A stretch of 15,682 nt of DNA from an uncultured Collinsella sp. (lineage in GTDB: Bacteria; Actinomycetota; Coriobacteriia; Coriobacteriales; Coriobacteriaceae): contig CAAECF010000063.1 in the NCBI GenBank assembly GCA_900754275.1, positions 1 through 15,682 of the forward strand. Reading direction: 5' to 3'. Both the position numbers and the translations under genes were made by a program. Of the stretch, positions 6,769 to 13,419 are shown piece by piece. The notes beneath the pieces were generated by a model. It was not told where the DNA came from, made no database searches, and saw nothing but the letters and a program-made list of their open reading frames with translations. Each line of letters begins with the position of its first letter. Within the stretch, counting starts at the first letter, position 1.

Positions 6769-9000
6769 CTAGAAGTTGGCGTCGTTGAGTTGTTCGTTCT
6801 CGAGGCCGTCGAGCTGTTGCTGTTCGGGCATATCGGCGACGCTCTCGAGCAGCTCGGTGGGATCGACGTTCATGTCCCTACCGGCCTCGTTGCCGTTGAC
6901 CAAGTCGTCCGAGAAGATATCGACTTCCATTTCCTCGGCCTCTTCGATCTGAACCTCGAGCGGCACCTGGGTGCGCACGAGCTTAACGGCCGGGCGCATG
7001 CGGGCAAACAGCGGCACGTACTCGATGATGATGGCCGAGTTCTCGAGACCGTACCAGCGTGCCGGGCTTCCGCAGGCGCGGCGGACGGCGTACTTGATGG
7101 CCATGACGCGGTGGTCGTTGCGGTTGATGTCCGTTTCGGGGGCAAGCATCTTGCGCAGCATGCAAAAGCGGAAGTCGCCCACGTTGCCGCGCGTCTCGTA
7201 GATGGAGTAGGTGTGATGCTGCGGTGGCAACTCACCCGATGCCATCAGGTCGCCAACGATCTGGCGCAGGTAGGCGTTGATGCGCTGATTGACCTTAAAG
7301 CCTAGGTCCAAGCGCACGCGGAACAAAAAGTCCGTGCCAAAAGTCTCAACGGAATACTCGTGCGTATAGGGCTCATCGGTAACGTGCACGTTGATGAACC
7401 AGTATGCCTTAGCGCGCTTGGGGTGCTTGTCCAAGATGGAATAGAGCACGTCGCGGTCGAGCGTGAGCGGGTCGGGGCTTTTGGTGAGAAATACCAGATT
7501 GTCAGCGAGCACGGGATAGGTCTCGTCATTGCGCAGGCGGTCGAGCTGATCGATGTACTTGGAGACGGGCAACAGGATCGTCTGCGTGCGCTCAATGGCG
7601 GTGCCGCGGCGCCACACATACATAAGGCCAAACAGCAGCGAGGCCAAGAAGATCATCACATAGCCGCCGTCAAAGAACATGGTGAGACACGAGGCGAAGA
7701 AGCACAGCTCAATGGCACCGAAGAGCAGGGCGAAGACACAGGCGCCCAGCTTGTGTTTGAGAATGCCGGCGATATAGCTCGTCAAAAGCGTGGTGGTCAT
7801 AAGCATGGTCACGGTAATGGCGAGGCCGTAGGCGCTTTCCATGCGCTCGGAGTTCTGGAACAGCAGCACGATGAAGATGCAGCCGACCCACATGATGTTG
7901 TTGACGAGCGGAATATAGAGTTGACCTTTGGTGTCGCTGGGGTAGTGGATGCGCAGGTGCGGCATAAGGTTGAGGCGCGTTGCCTCGGATACCAGCGAGA
8001 ACGAGCCGGTGATGAGCGCCTGCGAGGCGATGATGGCCGCCACGGCCGAAAGCACAATGGCAAAGGGGCGCAGGGGCTCGGGAAGCATCATATAGAACGG
8101 GTTAACGATATCCATCGCGAGCATCTGGGGGTTGGAGTTGTTGGCGAGCAGCCAAGCGCCCTGACCCAGATAGTTAAGGATGAGGGCCGCCTTTACGAAC
8201 GGCCAGGATGCGTAAATGTTAGCCTTGCCCACGTGACCCATGTCCGAATAGAGCGCCTCGGCGCCGGTCGTCGACAGGAAGACGAAGCCGAGCACCATGA
8301 TGCCCGAGTGGTTGATGGGCGAGAACAGGAACATAATGCCGCGGATGGGGTTGAGCGCGCGCAAGATGGACAGGTTGCCGAGCATGTTGAACAGGCCGGC
8401 GCCTGCCAGGAACAGGAACCACAGCGTCATGAGCGGGCCGAAGAGCTTGCCGATTGACGAGGTGCCGGCGCGCTGCATGGCAAACAGACCGCAGATAATG
8501 ATGATGGTGATGATGATCACATTGGTCTGACCGTCACCCAATAGTGCGTGGCCCCACTCGATGGTACGCAGGCCCTCAATGGCTGTGGTGACCGTGACCG
8601 CGGGGGTGAGGATGCCGTCGGCGAGCAGCGCCGCGCCGCCGATCATGGCGGGGAGAATCAGCCATGGCGCCACCTTGCGCACGAGACTGAACAGGGCGAA
8701 GATGCCGCCTTCGTTGTGGTTGTCGGCCTTCATGGCGATTACCACGTACTTGACCGTGGTCACGAGCGTCATGGTCCAGATGACGAGCGAAAGCGCGCCC
8801 AGGATCATGTCCTCGCTGACGGTACCGATGCCGCCGTTATTGGCGACGATTGATTTCATGGTGTACATGGGGCTCGTGCCGATGTCGCCATAGACGACGC
8901 CGAGCGTTACGAGCAGCATGCCAGCGGAGAGGGGGATGGCTCCGTGCCCGCCTTGCCCGTGCTGGTCTTGGAGGTTTGCCTCCAGTTTGTTGTGTGCCAC
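6769..9000 (-). CDS. kup: Kup-family potassium uptake protein
   Basis: A 743-residue potassium/proton symporter of the KUP/HAK/KT family. The membrane half opens with the signature GVVYGDIGTSPMYTM (GDIGTSP at residues 38-44) and continues through the usual run of about 12 hydrophobic segments, for example MKADNHNEGGIFALFSLVRK and GGAALLADGILTPAVTV. The C-terminal third is a soluble cytoplasmic domain containing HTYSIYETRGNVGDFRFCML, ending in a strongly acidic tail of roughly 60 residues (EEAEEMEVDIFSDDL) that makes it longer than E. coli Kup (622). I chose the GTG at 9000 because TAAGGGAG lies five bases before it; the ATG at 9018 has no ribosome binding site. A palindrome at 9023-9043 in the leader is a probable control site. 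Transport of other monovalent cations is possible. Confidence 0.93.
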   Translation of the reverse strand: MAHNKLEANLQDQHGQGGHGAIPLSAGMLLVTLGVVYGDIGTSPMYTMKSIVANNGGIGTVSEDMILGALSLVIWTMTLVTTVKYVVIAMKADNHNEGGIFALFSLVRKVAPWLILPAMIGGAALLADGILTPAVTVTTAIEGLRTIEWGHALLGDGQTNVIIITIIIICGLFAMQRAGTSSIGKLFGPLMTLWFLFLAGAGLFNMLGNLSILRALNPIRGIMFLFSPINHSGIMVLGFVFLSTTGAEALYSDMGHVGKANIYASWPFVKAALILNYLGQGAWLLANNSNPQMLAMDIVNPFYMMLPEPLRPFAIVLSAVAAIIASQALITGSFSLVSEATRLNLMPHLRIHYPSDTKGQLYIPLVNNIMWVGCIFIVLLFQNSERMESAYGLAITVTMLMTTTLLTSYIAGILKHKLGACVFALLFGAIELCFFASCLTMFFDGGYVMIFLASLLFGLMYVWRRGTAIERTQTILLPVSKYIDQLDRLRNDETYPVLADNLVFLTKSPDPLTLDRDVLYSILDKHPKRAKAYWFINVHVTDEPYTHEYSVETFGTDFLFRVRLDLGFKVNQRINAYLRQIVGDLMASGELPPQHHTYSIYETRGNVGDFRFCMLRKMLAPETDINRNDHRVMAIKYAVRRACGSPARWYGLENSAIIIEYVPLFARMRPAVKLVRTQVPLEVQIEEAEEMEVDIFSDDLVNGNEAGRDMNVDPTELLESVADMPEQQQLDGLENEQLNDANF

Positions 9001-9022
9001 GAGGACTCCCTTAGACATCCGG

Positions 9023-9043
9023 TTATCTGTCTAGGACAGATAA
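9023..9043. promoter_or_regulatory. Perfect palindrome in the kup leader, operator or RNA hairpin
   Basis: Nine-base arms TTATCTGTC and GACAGATAA around a 3-base centre TAG. On the minus strand it lies about 10 bases upstream of the ribosome binding site of kup and downstream of a TATATATA-rich -10 region (9058-9067), so it could be a repressor site near the transcription start or a leader hairpin. No candidate regulator gene adjoins it. Confidence 0.55.
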
Positions 9044-9100
9044 TCTTTATGCCGTCTTTATATATACAAGAGCAGTTTGGCACATCGGGTAATTTTAGAC

Positions 9101-9124
9101 AATAATCCTCAGCTGGGGATTATT
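9101..9124 (-). terminator. Hairpin downstream of the EamA gene, likely terminator
   Basis: Arms AATAATCC and GGATTATT with an inner CAGCTG palindrome and one T-G wobble give a 12-bp self-complementary sequence. On the minus strand it lies about 35 bases beyond the EamA stop codon and is followed by GTCTAAAATT, a weak U tract. It could alternatively be an operator upstream of kup. Confidence 0.5.
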
Positions 9125-9158
9125 TATCTACGCAGGTAGCATTTCAAAGCAGGGGCTT

Positions 9159-10070
9159 TTAAGCACGTACTGTCTGGGCGATGCCAGCCTTGGCGTTTGC
9201 GCGTTTGCCGGCGAGTTCGCAAAAAATCGCGCCGCCGATGATAAGTGCGGCGCCCATCAGGCGGATCGGTGTTATGGCTTCGCCTAAAAGGACGGCGGAG
9301 AACACGACGGCCGAAAGCGGCTCGAGGTAGCCGACGACCGCGACGGTCTGGACGGGCAGCTTGGCGACGGCGCTAAAGTAGAGCAGGCAACCGATGCCGG
9401 TGTTGACGACGCCGAGCATAGCGACGGCGCGCCAATCGATGCCTGCGGCGATGCTGGGGGAGAAAAACGAGGGAGCGCCCTGCGTGATGAGCGTGAGGGC
9501 CAGTGCGGTCACAAAGGCGGCGCTCACCTGGAGCGTGGAGTTCTCGAGGCCTTCGATGTGTGGCGCACCCTTGCTAGCGATGACCATCAGCGCATAGCAA
9601 AATGCCGAGGCGATACCGCAGACGATACCCGCAATGGGCATATTGCCGCCTAGACCTTGTGCTGCAATGAGAAAAGCACCGCAGGCGACGGCGATAAACC
9701 CGGCGATTTTGCCGCCGGTCAGTTTTTCGCCAAAGATGAGTGGGGAGAGCGCCATGACAATGATGGGGCCACAGTAGTACAGCAGCGAGGATACGCCGAC
9801 GCCGATCGTCTGGTAGGCGCGGAACAGAAAAATCCAGCTGGCGCCCAGCGCGGCTCCCGAGAGGAGGAGGGCTGCGGCTTCGCGGGGGCGAGATGACGCC
9901 TGCAACTTATGCCTTTGGGTGATGGCGAGGATGGTGACAAGCGAGAGCGCGCCCAAAAACGTGCGCAGGAGCACGATATCGGAGCTCGGCAGCGCGATGG
10001 CAGCGGCGATGATGCCGTTGGAGCCAAACAATAGCAATGCTGCTAAGTACGTAAACAGTCCGTTGTCCAT
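9159..10070 (-). CDS. EamA-family (drug/metabolite transporter) exporter
   Basis: A 303-residue inner membrane protein with two tandem EamA repeats, consistent with the ten-helix drug/metabolite transporter superfamily. Visible marks are the repeat-1 end GVSSLLYYCGPIIVMALSPLIFGEKLTGGKIAGFIAVACGAFLI (shortened here: residues about 92-135) and the matching repeat-2 end VVGYLEPLSAVVFSAVLLGE with the same Pro and Gly-Glu. Members export amino acids, purines or other small metabolites; the substrate is not predictable. The ATG at 10070 is preceded by a GGGAACGGAAG purine-rich stretch. The gene is divergent from a LysR regulator across 118 bp containing a palindromic LysR-type box, so it is very likely controlled by it. 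Confidence 0.88.
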   Translation of the reverse strand: MDNGLFTYLAALLLFGSNGIIAAAIALPSSDIVLLRTFLGALSLVTILAITQRHKLQASSRPREAAALLLSGAALGASWIFLFRAYQTIGVGVSSLLYYCGPIIVMALSPLIFGEKLTGGKIAGFIAVACGAFLIAAQGLGGNMPIAGIVCGIASAFCYALMVIASKGAPHIEGLENSTLQVSAAFVTALALTLITQGAPSFFSPSIAAGIDWRAVAMLGVVNTGIGCLLYFSAVAKLPVQTVAVVGYLEPLSAVVFSAVLLGEAITPIRLMGAALIIGGAIFCELAGKRANAKAGIAQTVRA

Positions 10071-10099
10071 GCGCTTCCGTTCCCTCTATATTCGAACAT

Positions 10100-10116
10100 G
10101 TTCACTATGGGTGAAC
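10100..10116. promoter_or_regulatory. LysR-type T-N11-A box between the divergent exporter and regulator genes
   Basis: Perfect inverted repeat GTTCAC / GTGAAC with a 5-base spacer TATGG, containing a T-N11-A core typical of LysR binding sites. It touches the region of the -35 boxes on both sides, as expected for a site where the regulator represses itself and activates or represses its neighbour. Confidence 0.65.
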
Positions 10117-10143
10117 TGGCAATAGAAGAAAAGCGAATATAAT
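10116..10143 (+). promoter_or_regulatory. Promoter of the LysR gene
   Basis: CTGGCA (10116-10121, four of six matches to TTGACA), a 16-bp spacer, and a perfect TATAAT (10138-10143). It lies 46 bases before the GTG start and its -35 end overlaps the palindrome at 10100-10116. Confidence 0.6.
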
Positions 10144-10188
10144 GCATGGCTAACATGACAAAAATTCATGTAAAGGTGGAGGCGTGTC

Positions 10189-11046
10189 GTGGAAACGAAT
10201 ATTCAAAAGATGCAGGTGCTGCTCGAGACGGTGCGCGCCGGAAGCTTTACGCGTGCTGCCGAGCGCCTGAGCTATTCGCAGTCGGGCGTGAGCCGTATGG
10301 TGGCCGATCTTGAGGCCGACTGGGGTTTTAAGGTGCTCGACCGCAGTCGCGAGGGCGTGGCTCTTTCTGCAGACGGGCGGCAGGTCATGCCGGCTGTCGA
10401 GGCGCTCTGCGAGGAATTCACTCGCTTGCAGCGACGGGTGGATGAGATGCGTGGACTCATGCGCGGCAAAATCTGCATCGGTACGTTTTCGAGTGTGGCG
10501 ACCCACGTGCTGCCGCCGGTGATTGCGCGCTTTCGCGCCGATCATCCGGATGTCGATTACGAGCTGCTGATGGGTGATTACTCCGAGATTGAGCAATGGG
10601 TGGCGGAAGGCCGCTGCGACCTGGGCTTTATCCCGCGTGAGCCCCGATTAAACGGCATGGCATCGCGGTCTTTGGTGCGCGACGAGTTGATGGCGGTAGT
10701 GCCGGCAGATTCTTTGCTTGCCACGGCGGAGGTCGTTTCTCTTACCGATTTAGCCAACGAGCAGTTTATTCTGCTAGAACGCGGCACCGATGACGAGATT
10801 ACGCCGCTGTTTCGTCGGGCGGGACTGACAGTGCGCTCAAAACTGTCGACTTGGGATGACTATGCGATTATGGCCATGGTCGAGGACGGCTTGGGTGTGA
10901 GCATTCTTCCCGCGCTCATCCTGCGCCGCTGTCAGTTCGATGTTGCCGTGCGCCCGCTCGAGGGGCATCCCCATCGGCAGATCAACGCCATATATCGAAC
11001 GGCCGATGTTTCGCTTGCCGCCGCCCGTTTCCTCGAATACCTCTAA
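10189..11046 (+). CDS. LysR-family transcriptional regulator
   Basis: A 285-residue regulator with the standard LysR plan. An N-terminal winged helix occupies residues about 1-60 (LETVRAGSFTRAAERLSYSQSGVSRMVADLE), followed by a linker helix and a two-lobed effector domain (MRGKICIGTFSSVATHVLPPVIARF, residues 88 onward). The C-terminus ARFLEYL is typical. Start is GTG with GGAGG six bases upstream. It is divergent from the EamA exporter gene and shares a palindromic site with it, so its target is most likely that exporter plus its own gene. The effector is unknown. Reading to a clean stop, it shows no frameshift or truncation. Confidence 0.92.
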   Translation: METNIQKMQVLLETVRAGSFTRAAERLSYSQSGVSRMVADLEADWGFKVLDRSREGVALSADGRQVMPAVEALCEEFTRLQRRVDEMRGLMRGKICIGTFSSVATHVLPPVIARFRADHPDVDYELLMGDYSEIEQWVAEGRCDLGFIPREPRLNGMASRSLVRDELMAVVPADSLLATAEVVSLTDLANEQFILLERGTDDEITPLFRRAGLTVRSKLSTWDDYAIMAMVEDGLGVSILPALILRRCQFDVAVRPLEGHPHRQINAIYRTADVSLAAARFLEYL

Positions 11047-11105
11047 ACGTGTACACACCATTGTTCGCTTTGGGCAAATCTCGGAGTCCGATACATTTTC
11101 TTATG

Positions 11106-11190
11106 AAATTGAACTTTCGAATGAGGCACGGCGCTATACTGCTTGCTAAATTGAACTTTGGTTCAATTCGTGTTCTATAAATTGAACTTT
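11106..11190 (+). promoter_or_regulatory. Operator array and promoter of the XRE-aminotransferase gene
   Basis: Three direct copies of AAATTGAACTTT lie at 11106-11117, 11148-11159 and 11179-11190, and an inverted copy GTTCAATT at 11161-11168 makes a perfect 8-bp palindrome with copy 2 (loop TTTG). Starts are 42 and 31 bp apart, close to four and three helical turns, so the direct copies face the same side of the DNA. A -10 box TATACT at 11135-11140 puts copy 1 over the -35 region and copies 2-3 at and after the transcription start, as expected for autorepression. The -35 is poor, since TTGAAC of copy 1 has a 20-bp spacer. Confidence 0.75.
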
Positions 11191-11208
11191 GCCAGCAAGG
11201 AGGTTCCT

Positions 11209-12729
11209 GTGGCCCAGGAGACGTTTAGCGATCGCCTGCGACAGACTATGTCCGATCGCGATGTTCGCCAGTCGGACGTAATCCGCGCATCGGAGATGCT
11301 CGGCAAAAAACTCGGCAAGAGTCAGATGAGCCAATATGTGAGCGGCAAGACGATCCCGCGGCGCGATGTGGCTGAGCTGCTCGCCCGTATTTTGGAGGTC
11401 GATGTTACCTGGCTGCTTGCCGGCGACGCCGATCAAGGCGAGGCATCATCACCCCGTAACGATTTCAAGCCCGAACCCCATCCCTCAGCTCAAATTGCAA
11501 GGAGCACCACCATGCGTACTTTTTCTAAATCCACCAAACTCGACAACGTCCTGTATGACGTGCGCGGTCCCGTCGTCGACGAGGCCGCCCGTATGGAGGA
11601 CGAGGGCGAGCGCATCCTCAAGCTCAATATCGGCAACCCGGCGCCCTTCGGTTTCCGCACGCCCGATGAGGTCATCAAGGACATGCGCCAGCAGCTGCCC
11701 GACTGCGAAGGCTATTCCAACTCGCGTGGCCTGTTCTCCGCGCGCAAGGCGATTATGCAGTATTCGCAGATCAAGGGCCTGCCCAACGTTCAGATGGAGC
11801 ATATCTACACGGGCAACGGCGTGTCCGAGCTCATTCAGCTTTCGATGAACGCGCTGCTCGACAATGGCGACGAGATTCTGATCCCCAGCCCCGACTATCC
11901 GCTCTGGACGGCGTGCGCAACCCTTGCTGGCGGTCATCCCGTACATTATCTGTGCGATGAGCAGGCGGATTGGTATCCCGACCTGGAGGATATGGAGTCC
12001 AAGATCACGAGCGCGACCAAAGCCCTCGTCATCATCAACCCCAACAACCCCACGGGTTCTGTCTATCCGCGCGAGGTGCTCGAGGGCATCGTCGAGATTG
12101 CACGCAGGCATCAGCTGATGATCTTTGCCGATGAGATCTACGACCGCCTGTGCATGGACGGCTACGAGCACGTCTCGATTGCCTCGCTCGCCCCCGATCT
12201 GCCCTGTGTCACCTTTAGCGGCCTTTCCAAGTCGCACATGATCGCGGGCTATCGCATTGGCTGGATGGTGCTTTCGGGCAACCAGCGCTGCATGAGCGAC
12301 TTCATCATGGGCATCAACATGCTCTCCAACATGCGCCTGTGCTCCAACGTGCCGGCTCAGTCGATCGTCCAGACGGCGCTCGGCGGCCATCAGTCGGTCA
12401 ACGACTACATCCGTCCCGGCGGCCGTGTCTACGAGCAGCGCAACTTTGTGTATGAGGCGCTCAACAAGATTGACGGCATCTCGGTGGTCAAGCCGCGCGC
12501 GGCGTTCTACATCTTCCCCAAGATGGATGTTAAGAAGTTCAACATCACCGATGACGAGCAGTTTGCCCTCGACCTGCTGCACGAGAAGAAGATTCTGATC
12601 ACGCGCGGCGGCGGCTTCAACTGGGCTGAGCCCGACCACTTCCGTATCGTGTACCTGCCGCGCATGGAAGTGCTCAAAGAGTCCCTCGAAGACCTCGCCG
12701 ACTTCTTCGATCATTATCGCCAGTCGTAG
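11209..12729 (+). CDS. alaA: XRE-type HTH domain fused to an AlaA alanine aminotransferase
   Basis: A 506-residue two-part protein. Residues about 5-72 form an XRE/Cro-like helix-turn-helix (FSDRLRQTMSDRD, then KLGKSQMSQYVSGKTIPRRDVAELLARILEVD). A polar linker of about 30 residues follows, then a complete class I PLP aminotransferase that matches E. coli AlaA along its whole length from memory: KLNIGNPAPFGF, IYTGNGVSELI, IPSPDYPLWTA, INPNNPTGSVY, and the PLP lysine in SGLSKS (Lys341 here, Lys240 counted from the internal start). AlaA makes alanine from pyruvate and glutamate. The GTG at 11209 follows AAGGAGG by five bases. The enzyme part has its own strong start at 11512. An upstream operator-like array suggests self-control. 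Confidence 0.88.
   Translation: MAQETFSDRLRQTMSDRDVRQSDVIRASEMLGKKLGKSQMSQYVSGKTIPRRDVAELLARILEVDVTWLLAGDADQGEASSPRNDFKPEPHPSAQIARSTTMRTFSKSTKLDNVLYDVRGPVVDEAARMEDEGERILKLNIGNPAPFGFRTPDEVIKDMRQQLPDCEGYSNSRGLFSARKAIMQYSQIKGLPNVQMEHIYTGNGVSELIQLSMNALLDNGDEILIPSPDYPLWTACATLAGGHPVHYLCDEQADWYPDLEDMESKITSATKALVIINPNNPTGSVYPREVLEGIVEIARRHQLMIFADEIYDRLCMDGYEHVSIASLAPDLPCVTFSGLSKSHMIAGYRIGWMVLSGNQRCMSDFIMGINMLSNMRLCSNVPAQSIVQTALGGHQSVNDYIRPGGRVYEQRNFVYEALNKIDGISVVKPRAAFYIFPKMDVKKFNITDDEQFALDLLHEKKILITRGGGFNWAEPDHFRIVYLPRMEVLKESLEDLADFFDHYRQS
11499..11514 (+). promoter_or_regulatory. Internal ribosome binding site and ATG for a stand-alone AlaA
   Basis: AAGGAG (11499-11504) sits seven bases before an in-frame ATG at 11512. 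Starting there gives exactly 405 residues, the length of E. coli AlaA, and the sequence MRTFSKSTKLDNVLYDVRG aligns with its N-terminus. This supports a second translation product without the DNA-binding domain; production is inferred, not shown. Confidence 0.65.
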
Positions 12730-12752
12730 GGGATAGAAACTCCGCACTATGA

Positions 12753-12788
12753 AAAGCTCCCTGCAGTTGTTTTGCTGCAGGGAGCTTT
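12753..12788. terminator. Bidirectional terminator between alaA and the second deformylase gene
   Basis: Perfect 14-bp stem AAAGCTCCCTGCAG (12753-12766) / CTGCAGGGAGCTTT (12775-12788), loop TTGTTTTG, followed by CTTG on plus and CATAGTGC on minus after TTTTC. It lies 23 bases after the alaA stop and 15 bases beyond the deformylase stop on the other strand. Confidence 0.88.
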
Positions 12789-12803
12789 CTTGAATCGGCG
12801 GAA

Positions 12804-13214
12804 CTAAATAACAATCCCGTTGCAGTGGTCGATTTCGTGTTGGATGATCTCGGCGGTGTAGCCCGAGAAGTTTTTGATGCGGTGGACGAAGTCCTCGTCC
12901 AAATACTCAACCTTAATGCGGCGATAACGGGTACAGGGACGCTCGCCGACGAGCGAGAGGCATCCTTCGCTCGTCTGATAGGCATTGACCTGCTCAAGAA
13001 TTTGAGGGTTGTACATCAGGAGTGTCCTGTTGCCGTCCTTTACGCAGATGATGCGTTTGCGCACGCCGATCATGTTGGCGGCGAGGCCCACGCACTCGCG
13101 CTCATGCTCGTGGAGTGTATCCAGGAGGTCCTGCCCGGTCGCGGCATCGTCGGGCCCCGCGTCTTCGGAAGGCAGGCGCAAAAAGAACTCGGATTTCATG
13201 ATGGGCTTAATCAT
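12804..13214 (-). CDS. def: Peptide deformylase
   Basis: A 136-residue deformylase, shorter than E. coli Def (169) but with the catalytic core. It removes the formyl group from new protein N-termini using a metal held by Cys85 (EGCLS), His126 and His130 of QHEIDH, with Glu127 as the catalytic acid/base; both motifs are canonical. Motif 1 is VGLAANMIG, so the usual glutamine is Met48. To my knowledge this AANMIG form occurs in some Gram-positive deformylases. The ATG at 13214 has AGGAG six bases upstream. An in-frame upstream extension to 13430 has no such site and reads through the divergent intergenic region, so I reject it. This is the better candidate for the housekeeping deformylase of the two copies here. 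Confidence 0.9.
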   Translation of the reverse strand: MIKPIMKSEFFLRLPSEDAGPDDAATGQDLLDTLHEHERECVGLAANMIGVRKRIICVKDGNRTLLMYNPQILEQVNAYQTSEGCLSLVGERPCTRYRRIKVEYLDEDFVHRIKNFSGYTAEIIQHEIDHCNGIVI

Positions 13215-13344
13215 GGCGGGCTCCTCATGTCTTATGCTTTCGTGGACTTTTAATAATAGCGCGGAAGGAAAGCTGCGCGTCCGCGTTACAATCTTTTGAC
13301 GTTGGACCATGTTGCCAGATTCGTCGTGTACGGCGTCTGGCGTA

Positions 13345-13373
13345 AGTCTAGGGCTCATTTTTCGCCCTGGACT
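13345..13373 (+). promoter_or_regulatory. Leader hairpin upstream of the MFS transporter gene
   Basis: AGTCTAGGGC (13345-13354) pairs with GCCCTGGACT (13364-13373) over 10 bp with one wobble and a T-rich 9-base loop. It is 46 bases before the start codon and within the probable 5' leader; a TTGACG (13296-13301) could be part of the promoter. No U tract follows, so it is not an ordinary terminator. Confidence 0.4.
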
Positions 13374-13419
13374 GTTCCTCTGGGGCGATGCGACTGTCGT
13401 TCCAAGAGGAAGGAAATGC

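Noticed and set aside
7360..8457. A 365-codon open frame on the plus strand opposite kup
   Set aside because: Its product is His/Gly/Glu-rich with no domain, exactly the composition expected from the reverse of membrane-protein codons; kup on the other strand is unmistakable.
11158..11208. Start of the fusion protein at the upstream GTG or ATG-like codon at 11158
   Set aside because: It would place operator copies inside the coding sequence and has no ribosome binding site, whereas AAGGAGG precedes the GTG at 11209 by five bases.
11485..12747. A 420-codon open frame on the minus strand opposite alaA
   Set aside because: It is the mirror of a highly conserved aminotransferase on the plus strand, has no ribosome binding site or recognisable domain, and long antisense frames are common in GC-rich genes.
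13309..13419. 37-residue N-terminal extension of the MFS protein
   Set aside because: No good ribosome binding site before 13309, composition unlike the pump, and it would span the leader hairpin; the ATG at 13420 has AAGGA at proper distance.
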